DNA of 28,004 nucleotides, taken from positions 1-28,004 of the forward strand of contig CAYNSO010000042.1 of the NCBI GenBank assembly GCA_964399735.1, read 5' to 3'. The notes under the pieces were generated by a model. That model was not told the DNA's origin. It saw only the letters and a program-made list of their open reading frames with translations, and searched no databases. Positions 17,503-24,100 of the stretch are shown piece after piece. The stretch's first letter is position 1. Each line of letters starts with the position of its first letter. The position numbers and the translations under genes were made by a program. Origin of the DNA: Fontivivens sp964399735. Lineage in GTDB: Bacteria; Zhuqueibacterota; Zhuqueibacteria; Residuimicrobiales; Krinioviventaceae.

Positions 17503-18486
17503 TTGACGTCAAGTTTTGAAACCAGAATGAAAATTCTGAAAGATATGGTGGTAGCCCATATATATCAGGCTGTACCTTCTAAAAATCCTGCAACTTTGTA
17601 TGAACCGATTCGTTATGCCCTGGCTTCCGGCGGTAAAAGACTGCGGCCGGTTTTGTTATTGCTGGTTTGCGAAGCAGCCGGCGGCAAGGTGGAGGATGCA
17701 TTGGACGCTGCGGTTGCCCTGGAAATGGTGCATAATTTTACCCTGGTACACGATGATATTATGGATAACGACGACCTGCGCCGCGGTCAGGAGACTGTGC
17801 ATAAAAAGTGGGATGAGAATGTGGCCATTCTTTCCGGCGACGCCCTGCTGGTGCTGGCCTATTCCATGCTGCACCGGCGCAGCCATGCCCGGTTAGCGCA
17901 GGTGCTGGATGATTTTTCGCGCGGTATTTTACAAGTTTGTGAAGGGCAGACGCTGGATAAAGAGTTTGAATTCCGCAATGATGTAACTCTTGACGAATAT
18001 TTTGATATGATCGATAAAAAGACTGCGGAATTGTTCTCGGTCGCTTGCCATGTCGGTTCCATACTCGGTGGCGGTAGCGGGGAGCAAATGGCGGCCATGA
18101 AGATTTATGGGAAAAAGCTGGGGCGGGCTTTTCAGATTCAGGATGATCTGCTGGACGTGATTGCCGAAGAAAATGTGCTGGGCAAGGATATTGGCAGCGA
18201 CCTGGAGGCCAACAAAAAGACGTTTCTGGTTGTTCATGCGCTGCAAAACGCCAATGATGAGCAAAAGCAGCAATTGCAAACTATATTGCACAAGGGCAAG
18301 GTGACTGCAGATGATGTCAAGGCGGTCATCGAATTGTTCAAGCAGACAAAAACTCTGGATGCTGCCCGATTGGAAGTTGATAACTGTTTACAGGAAGCTA
18401 AAAAAGCGCTGTTACCTTTGCCCGATAACAGCGCCAGACAGAATCTTGAGGAATTAATAGATCTGGTTGCCGGGAGAAACAGTTAA
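17503..18486 (+). CDS. Trans-polyprenyl diphosphate synthase (geranylgeranyl-type chain length suggested)
   Basis: Isoprenoid chain-elongating enzyme condensing isopentenyl diphosphate with allylic diphosphates, in the cytoplasm. The best start is a TTG at 17503 with GGGAG 7 bases upstream; an ATG at 17527 would shorten it by 8 residues. All family regions are visible in the 327 residues: GGKRLRP (43-49), first Asp-rich motif DDIMD (84-88), GDALL (112-116) and second Asp-rich motif DDLLD (214-218) preceded by FQIQ. The first motif has no two-residue insertion, unlike bacterial farnesyl synthases, and an aromatic residue (Phe79) sits five positions before it. That combination is typical of type I (archaeal-like) geranylgeranyl synthases, so a C20 product is inferred. 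Product could serve quinones, carotenoids or lipids; no such pathway gene is adjacent. Confidence 0.93.
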   Translation: MTSSFETRMKILKDMVVAHIYQAVPSKNPATLYEPIRYALASGGKRLRPVLLLLVCEAAGGKVEDALDAAVALEMVHNFTLVHDDIMDNDDLRRGQETVHKKWDENVAILSGDALLVLAYSMLHRRSHARLAQVLDDFSRGILQVCEGQTLDKEFEFRNDVTLDEYFDMIDKKTAELFSVACHVGSILGGGSGEQMAAMKIYGKKLGRAFQIQDDLLDVIAEENVLGKDIGSDLEANKKTFLVVHALQNANDEQKQQLQTILHKGKVTADDVKAVIELFKQTKTLDAARLEVDNCLQEAKKALLPLPDNSARQNLEELIDLVAGRNS

Positions 18487-18489
18487 CGC

Positions 18490-18993
18490 CTATTTGGCTT
18501 CAGCAGGCTTGAGATCATAATACAACTGCATCGTTCGTTCGCCGCGGGGAGTTTCGGATTTGGAGTCGATGAACAGAATTTTACCATCGGCTTGCAGCGA
18601 CCAGTTTTCTGTGCTGTTCATGGAGAATTCGTTGCCGTTGCGGTTCATTTTTGTAACCGCTGTGATGATCATGGCTTTACCGTCTTGACTAAAAGTAATG
18701 GTGGATGTTTTTTCGCGGAATTCCGTTTTGTCGGTGCATTCCTTGCCGTCCAAAGTTAATTTTTCTTCGGTTTTCATCTCTTCGCCATTGCGGTTGACGC
18801 CGAACCGGGTAATGACCAGTTCTTTTTCTTTATCCTGAACGACGACCAGTTTTTCAGAGATCATTCTAAAACCGGGGCCAGATTCGTCAATGCCGCTTTT
18901 TTCCTTGTTCAGGGTCCATTCTCCGCTAAAATTCGGGCCGGCCAGCGCAATTGTTGCGCACAACAAAAACGAAAGCAACAATATTTTTTTCAT
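18490..18993 (-). CDS. Small secreted lipocalin-like protein, unknown function
   Basis: A 167-residue exported protein, encoded convergently with the polyprenyl synthase (stop codons 3 bases apart). Residues 1-18 form a clear signal peptide (KKILLLSFLLCATIALA, cleavage before GPNF). The mature part starts FSGEWTLNKEKSG, a motif commonly seen at the N-terminus of small lipocalin-like beta-barrels. It continues as alternating beta strands (KLVVVQDKEKELVITRFGV, STITFSQDGKAMIITAVTK, NFSLQADGKILFIDSKSE-like pattern) ending YYDLKPAEAK. There are only a few Cys and no enzyme motif. An AAAGGAAGG site precedes the ATG on the minus strand. The fold assignment is a resemblance only. Confidence 0.78.
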   Translation of the reverse strand: MKKILLLSFLLCATIALAGPNFSGEWTLNKEKSGIDESGPGFRMISEKLVVVQDKEKELVITRFGVNRNGEEMKTEEKLTLDGKECTDKTEFREKTSTITFSQDGKAMIITAVTKMNRNGNEFSMNSTENWSLQADGKILFIDSKSETPRGERTMQLYYDLKPAEAK

Positions 18994-19037
18994 AATGCCT
19001 TCCTTTGTTAAATGTGATTATCAGGTGATTGACAGTT

Positions 19038-19053
19038 TGTACATAATTGTACA
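19038..19053. promoter_or_regulatory. Possible operator dyad between divergent genes
   Basis: Two TGTACA hexamers, each self-complementary, are separated by four AT bases (16 bases in all) in the shared upstream region of the divergent secreted-protein and MFS genes. This looks like a symmetric repressor site, but no promoter with good hexamers could be placed around it. Confidence 0.3.
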
Positions 19054-19176
19054 CTTGTTTTTTCTGTTTGTTATTAAAACGTATCATAGCAAAAATAGTT
19101 CTGGTTGGAATTTCTTTCGTTTGAATTCTCTGTAAAAATCAATAAATTAGAAATTACAAAACCGGTAAAGGAAAAG

Positions 19177-20313
19177 ATGAACCATATACTCATTTATATT
19201 TACCCGCTGCTGATCAATATGGTGGTGGGAATTTTTATGTTTGTCGGGCCAATGCGGGCTACGGAGCAGAACGCCAGTTTATCCCTGGTTTCTTTAATGA
19301 TCACCAATTACGGGGTGGGCTATATTGTATTTTCGTTGTTCATGGGCAAGATCGTCAAACCGCATTTGGCAAAGCGGCAGATCATAATCGGCGCCGGTTT
19401 TATTGCCTTGTTGGCGTTGATACTGGGTTTTGTGAAAGAAACTCTGGTTGTTGTTATAATTTACACGATCATTCCGGCGGGCTCTTCGTTGTTTTTTAAT
19501 GCCTTTCAGGCTTTTATGAAGGATGTGCAGCAATCCGTTGCCAGGCCGCTGGCACAATCGGTTACATCATATATAGCGTCATTGACTTTGGGTTTTGCGT
19601 TTGGGCCGTTCATCAGCGGCTGGCTGCGCGAGGCAGCTTCATGGAGTGTTTCTTATTTTTTTGCGGCGGCAGCCTGCATGACAGTAGCGATTTTGGCATT
19701 CCGATTCAAACCGCAACCTGGTGAAAATGTTCAGGAATATGTGGACACATCTTTTCGCAATAAACCCGATCTTGCGAGGAGCGGCTGGGCTGGCGCTTTT
19801 GTAAATATTATGATCATTTCTTTGTTTTTGACTATTTTTCCCAAACAATCCGGTTTAATGGAATTACGGCCTTATGTTAAAGGAATGGTTGTTTTTTTGC
19901 TAAACATTACCCAGATGTTGTGGGTGTTAATTTATGCGCGGAATTTTCTTTGGCAATTCAATCATCGCCGCGCGCCGTTCGTTAGTCTTTTGGCGGCTGC
20001 GGGATTGCTGCTGTTATTTTTTGCAAAAGGCACCCTGGTAGTTTATTGTGGAGTTATTTTACTTGGTATTTATGCTTCGACGATGAGCTTTTCGGGAGTA
20101 TTTCATTGTCTCACGCATCCCACCCGTTCGGTGCGTAATATTGCCATCAATGAAGTGGCAGTCGGCACCGGATTTTTACTAGGCCCGCAGCTTATTCGGT
20201 TGGCGCCCGCAGCAATGGGGTTTACGTTTTCGTATATCATTGCTATTGTGCTGGTTGTGGCGTTGATTGTTTTTCAGTTTTACTATATTAAATCCAAAAC
20301 CCTTAAAAGGTGA
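19177..20313 (+). CDS. MFS-like multi-pass membrane transporter
   Basis: Inner-membrane protein with about 11-12 hydrophobic helices in 378 residues, arranged in two halves around a hydrophilic loop (EYVDTSFRNKPDLARSG), the pattern of major facilitator transporters. I choose the ATG at 19177: it follows AAAGGAAAAG and starts with membrane helix 1 (NHILIYIYPLLINMVVGIFMFVG). The longer frame from 19105 adds a non-helical segment without a ribosome-binding site. The loop between helices 2 and 3 (FMGKIVKPHLAKRQ) is a degenerate version of MFS motif A. Helix 5 region GFAFGPFISGWLREA resembles motif C of exporters. Substrate unknown. A small membrane protein gene follows, its ribosome-binding site overlapping this stop codon. 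Confidence 0.82.
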   Translation: MNHILIYIYPLLINMVVGIFMFVGPMRATEQNASLSLVSLMITNYGVGYIVFSLFMGKIVKPHLAKRQIIIGAGFIALLALILGFVKETLVVVIIYTIIPAGSSLFFNAFQAFMKDVQQSVARPLAQSVTSYIASLTLGFAFGPFISGWLREAASWSVSYFFAAAACMTVAILAFRFKPQPGENVQEYVDTSFRNKPDLARSGWAGAFVNIMIISLFLTIFPKQSGLMELRPYVKGMVVFLLNITQMLWVLIYARNFLWQFNHRRAPFVSLLAAAGLLLLFFAKGTLVVYCGVILLGIYASTMSFSGVFHCLTHPTRSVRNIAINEVAVGTGFLLGPQLIRLAPAAMGFTFSYIIAIVLVVALIVFQFYYIKSKTLKR

Positions 20314-20321
20314 TTTTTATT

Positions 20322-20534
20322 ATGCGTATTTTTTTCTGGATATTTTTATTTTTAATTGTGGCATTGTTTGGAAGCAAAATTTTCACCTTGCTGATCTCAG
20401 GCAAATTTTTAGAGGCGGAGGAATGGAAAAAGTCATTTCGTGATGTTGGTAAAAATTTGTGGTGGGGTATGAAGACGTTTGTGGTGTTGTGGTTGTTGTA
20501 TTTGATTTTTATCTGGTGGGTGAGGCATAGGTAA
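20322..20534 (+). CDS. Small two-helix membrane protein, unknown
   Basis: A 70-residue protein with one hydrophobic helix at each end (IFFWIFLFLIVALFG and FVVLWLLYLIFIWWV) and a central charged amphipathic segment (LEAEEWKKSFRDVGKN). The ATG at 20322 is preferred over a GTG at 20310, because AAGGTGAT, an excellent anti-Shine-Dalgarno match, ends 8 bases upstream and overlaps the transporter stop codon. The genes are therefore translationally coupled. I recognise no family. It could be an accessory subunit of the transporter. The stop lies just before a heptamer array and the assembly gap, so nothing downstream can be linked. Confidence 0.65.
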   Translation: MRIFFWIFLFLIVALFGSKIFTLLISGKFLEAEEWKKSFRDVGKNLWWGMKTFVVLWLLYLIFIWWVRHR

Positions 20535-20537
20535 GGC

Positions 20538-20558
20538 GTGAGACGTGAGACGTGAGAA
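20538..20558. repeat. Heptanucleotide tandem repeat, left edge of gap
   Basis: Three head-to-tail heptamers GTGAGAC, GTGAGAC, GTGAGAA run straight into the string of N. They begin three bases after the stop codon of the small membrane protein. The array is truncated by the gap. Confidence 0.85.
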
Positions 20559-20658
20559 NNNNNNNNNNNNNNNNNNNNNNNNNNNNNNNNNNNNNNNNNN
20601 NNNNNNNNNNNNNNNNNNNNNNNNNNNNNNNNNNNNNNNNNNNNNNNNNNNNNNNNNN
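20559..20658. other. Assembly gap (100 N)
   Basis: Exactly 100 undetermined bases, the conventional size for a gap of unknown length in scaffolds. The same GTGAGA heptamers occur on both flanks, so the break was probably caused by a repeat array longer than the reads. Real content and length are unknown. Confidence 0.95.
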
Positions 20659-20660
20659 AC

Positions 20661-20700
20661 GTGAGACGTGAGAAGCAAGCTGTCAGTTGTCAGCTATCAG
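20661..20700. repeat. Heptanucleotide tandem repeats, two motif types
   Basis: GTGAGAC and GTGAGAA (20661-20674) are followed after five bases by CTGTCAG, TTGTCAG, CTATCAG (20680-20700). Two distinct 7-base units therefore sit side by side: GTGAGAY and YTRTCAG. Confidence 0.85.
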
Positions 20701-20703
20701 AAT

Positions 20704-20801
20704 GTAGGATGGGGTTATTTCGGGTGTTTGCCGGATTTGAGTTTGCCGTATTGGATCAAGACATTTAAAATTAATAGCAATACAACTACCCCATCATTCA
20801 A
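20704..20801. repeat. 98-base repeat element, copy 1
   Basis: Aligns without gaps, about 80 percent identical by hand count, to the copy at 21039-21136. It begins GTAGGATGGGGT and ends with TACCCCATCATTCAA, so its ends contain a 9-base inverted repeat related to GATGGGGTA (one mismatch in this copy). It is flanked on both sides by heptamer arrays. The minus strand is an open frame in the same phase in both copies, ending QTPEITPSY. Confidence 0.85.
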
Positions 20802-20819
20802 GATGATAATAGTTCTCAG

Positions 20820-20905
20820 CTATCAGCCGTCAGATGTGAGACGAGAAATGTGAGATGTAAGAAGAAAGCTATCAGTTGTCAGCTATCAGTTGTCAGATGT
20901 GAAAC
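20820..20905. repeat. Heptanucleotide tandem repeats, mixed array
   Basis: CTATCAG and CCGTCAG (20820-20833) lead into GTGAGAC (20836-20842), a degenerate unit, GTGAGAT (20850-20856) and GTAAGAA. Then come four perfect alternating units CTATCAG, TTGTCAG, CTATCAG, TTGTCAG (20869-20896) and a final GTGAAAC (20899-20905). The seven-base phase is kept within each block. Confidence 0.85.
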
Positions 20906-20914
20906 GCCCCCGGT

Positions 20915-21013
20915 TTGTTATTTCGACCGGAGGGAGAAATCTTGTTTTTGATGCTGAAATGTTTGCTTTACAGAGAACAAGATTTCTCCTCGCTACGCTC
21001 GTCGAAATGACAA
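20915..21013. repeat. Large imperfect palindrome (hairpin element, MITE-like)
   Basis: The left arm 20915-20946 and the right arm 20976-21013 are imperfect reverse complements with a ~29-base centre. The outer ends read TTGTTATTTCGAC and its near-complement GTCGAAATGACAA; the inner ends read GAGAAATCTTGTT and AACAAGATTTCTC. The right arm has six extra bases (GCTACG region). No ORF. From memory, similar sequences recur between genes in Bacteroidota and related genomes; I could not search for this one. Confidence 0.8.
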
Positions 21014-21038
21014 GGTTTGTGGGCAAAAGGGAATAACC

Positions 21039-21136
21039 GTAGGATGGGGTAATTTCGGGGGTTTGAAGGGTTTGTGCTTGCTGCATCATATCAAGATATT
21101 TGAAATTCATGATAATACAGATACCCCATCATTCAA
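21039..21136. repeat. 98-base repeat element, copy 2
   Basis: Second copy of the element at 20704, same length, with 20 substitutions and no indel by hand alignment. Its ends GATGGGGTA and TACCCCATC are perfect reverse complements. It directly follows the large palindrome and lies 38 bases from the protease stop codon. Confidence 0.85.
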
Positions 21137-21152
21137 TCGGGACGATGGGGTA
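21122..21152. repeat. Hairpin downstream of the protease gene
   Basis: TACCCCATC (21122-21130) pairs with GATGGGGTA (21144-21152) in a perfect 9-base stem with a 13-base loop. The left arm is the end of 98-base copy 2. The hairpin sits 22 bases past the protease stop on the minus strand and may act as its 3' end, although no T run follows. Confidence 0.6.
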
Positions 21153-21174
21153 GATGTAGTATTTATATCGTGGA

Positions 21175-24100
21175 TTAATTCAAAACAATCAACTTCCCCT
21201 GAACAACTTTATTATTCACCATTAACCGGTACAAGTACAATCCGCTGCCTACCGGGAGGTTGTTGCGATCCGTCCTGTTCCAAAACAGGGTATGATGTCC
21301 TGGAGTCAGGTTCGGTTTTTCAATTCGGGTAATATGGCGGCCCAGAATGTTGTATATATCAAGGGCGACGGCGCGGCTGGAAAACAGGTCAAAGGCAAAA
21401 TTCACCCCTGGGTTTCCCTGGGTGATATGTGCGGGATTGGGGTAATGGCTCAGGTAGACAAAATCATCGACCGGGTGCGCGCCGTCCTGTACCTGTGAAG
21501 AGCCTGCCGCAACACCAAACACCAGGGGATAGCGCTGCACCCGGCGTTTACCATTGGATATAATGCTGGCAATTAACTCAGTTTTGTACAGGGAATTGCC
21601 CGGTAAACACCCGGATATTGTAACAGGAATAGCGAAGGAGTCTTTTTGACCGGCAGTGAATTGCCACTTTTGGTCGCTATTATTTATTTGAATGGCTGAA
21701 CTATCCGCAAAAGCCAGGCTCAATCCTGATACTGATTTTGAACCATAGTTGTGAAAAACGAGTTTTAACAAGTCCTGCGCACCGGGAGTTATAGCCAGGT
21801 TTTGGCGGTCGGCGACAGCATAATCCTCCATATATAGAAATGCCGATGGTTCGGGAATTTTATTATCCGCAGCATAATAAAAAGCCGGTTCGGCGATGAA
21901 TGCAAAGGGATTACCAAGGTCATCGTTGGCGGTAAAATGAACGCCGTAGAACCCGGCGCTCAACGTGTCCGGCAGTGTTGTTTGATAGTGTAAGCCCCCG
22001 ACGTATAGCGCTTTCAGGCCGATCTGTTGACCTGACTGGTTTATAATTGTCATAACCGGATTAAAAAGATGCTTGTCGCCGTTGCGGATGTAGATATTTA
22101 GTGTGTTTTCCGCACCCGGTTGCAAACGCTGCGCTGGCTTGTTGTCACTACGTACTACAAAATGCAGCAGGGAAAGAACCAGTCCGGCATTCCCTGCTTT
22201 TTTTTGATGTATCAACAAATGAGAACAACCGTATTGGTCATGAATATAATATGGACTTGAAGTACATAGAAAAATGCTTTTCCCGTTACCGGCGCTGTTG
22301 GGTAAGGAGAGCAATTCCGTAGTTTCGTTTGCAAATTTCTGCTTTAGTAAAAGCCGGTTATAATTGAATAGCTTACCTTGAGAATAATTCATTCCACCCG
22401 GACAATATGAGGGGGTTATATCATAATTACCGGCTACAGAATGCAGCCCGCCCCTGGCTCTGCCGGGGTGAGTTACAAATATGTTATCCTGGATGTGTGT
22501 TAAAATAAAATCAGGTAACAGGGTTTCACTGTTAAGGCGCGGCCAGCTTAAGGTATCGCCTTCCTGCAAGGTGAATAAATTTATATGATTTTTGATATTA
22601 ACCAGGGAAGAATCCCAATCTGCGTCTGCATAAAAGCTGTTTAGTGAGCCGTCGGGATTGATAAAAAAGCCGGGCGAACTGGTAAAGTAATTATTTTGCA
22701 GGGAATCTTTGGTTGCGCAGGTCAGCGAATAAACGCTGCAGGTTTCATCATCTAAACCGACTTCCGGGGCCACAGAAAATTCAACTTCGCCGTTAAAGGC
22801 CAGGTCATCATTATAAACGATGCTGTGACTTTTCTCATGGATATTCGTTGCATATCCCGGGGCGTTATAGCCTGTTGCAGTTACCATTAAATAACTACCC
22901 GGAGAATCGTTATTGTTTTTGTGCATGTTTACAGCGTAACGTTTCAATCCGTCCTGGCCGTCCGGCAGCCAAAAATCTTGTGTGCCGGTAACGGCGCGGC
23001 TGAATTGGTGCAAAAAAACAATACGATCCCGCTGCGGGGTATACAATTTATTTTGATAATACATGAAATTATCGCTTAGCGCTGTGGTATTGACGATGAG
23101 TTCTTCATCTAGGGAAAAATTAAGGGTCATAAGCAGCATATTATAAGAGCTCAAAACCGTATAATCATTTCGAAAATAGATAGCAATCCGGTTGCGGAAC
23201 AATTGTGCGGCGGTCAGCGGCTGGTTATCGCGATCATAATTGACCGGCTGTGACTGGAAATTGGCCTGGTGATAATCCAGTGTGAGCCGATTCAGGTCGT
23301 GAACGTCAACATTTCTTTGCTCTAAAAAATAAAGATGCCGGACGCCGTCGATAAATTGCTGCATAACGCAAAAGAGATGATACCTGCCGCCATCCGGATA
23401 TATATTAATTGTTTCCGGCAAATCTGAATATAAATACCCGACAGGGCTGTCTTCGCCCCACAGGAAAAGCGAGAGCGCCGGTTGTGTAAACGTTACAGTC
23501 AATTGCGGCGCTTTGGTAACGCTGCATGGGATGTAAAAGCTGTCGCCTCCGGCAATGCAGGTCAGGTCGGCAAAATAAGAATAGGGCTGATTTGCGGGTA
23601 CAGGAAGCGGCCGGCCAACAGTTAATTTAACATCGGTTACAACAGTTTCGCCGGGCTCTATAATAAACTGTGTTTGTTCTATAGTCATGGAGACAAAATC
23701 CGGCCACTGTGGAGGGTAGATTTGTACAGAGATTACAGAATCTGTGGGATTGGTAATGGTAACCGGAATTTCGGCCGACCAGACAAACGGAACATTATCT
23801 ACCCTGCCAAAGCTCAATACGGCCGGTTCAACGATAATTTTTTGTGTAAAGGCGTTAAGAATATCCAACCGGCCGTTGCCCTGGATGCAGGGATTATAAG
23901 CAGGGGCGAGGCGTTTGGCGGCGTGGACAAGCATACTTTTTAATTGCGAACCTTCGTGGGCCGGATACTGTTGTTTTAATAACGCCGCCGCCCCGGCCAC
24001 ATGGGGAGCGGACACTGAGGTACCGCTTTCCATGGTGGTTGCATTAAACAACGCCAGGGAACGAATATCAACACCCGGGGCGACCAGTTCCGGTTTAAGA

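Noticed and set aside
19105..19176. N-terminal extension of the MFS gene
   Set aside because: No ribosome-binding site at 19105, and the added 24 residues are not part of a membrane helix; the ATG at 19177 has a good site.
20668..20853. Small ORF on the plus strand through the first 98-base copy
   Set aside because: It is composed of heptamer repeats and the repeat element, has no ribosome-binding site, and the second copy does not keep this frame.
20538..20905. Heptamer blocks resembling a CRISPR array
   Set aside because: The units are 7 bases long and directly tandem; there are no 20-40 base repeats with unique spacers and no cas gene in the window.
20886..21110. Minus-strand 74-residue ORF through the palindrome and the second 98-base copy
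   Set aside because: It runs across two unrelated repeat elements and has no ribosome-binding site or recognisable fold; treated as repeat sequence.
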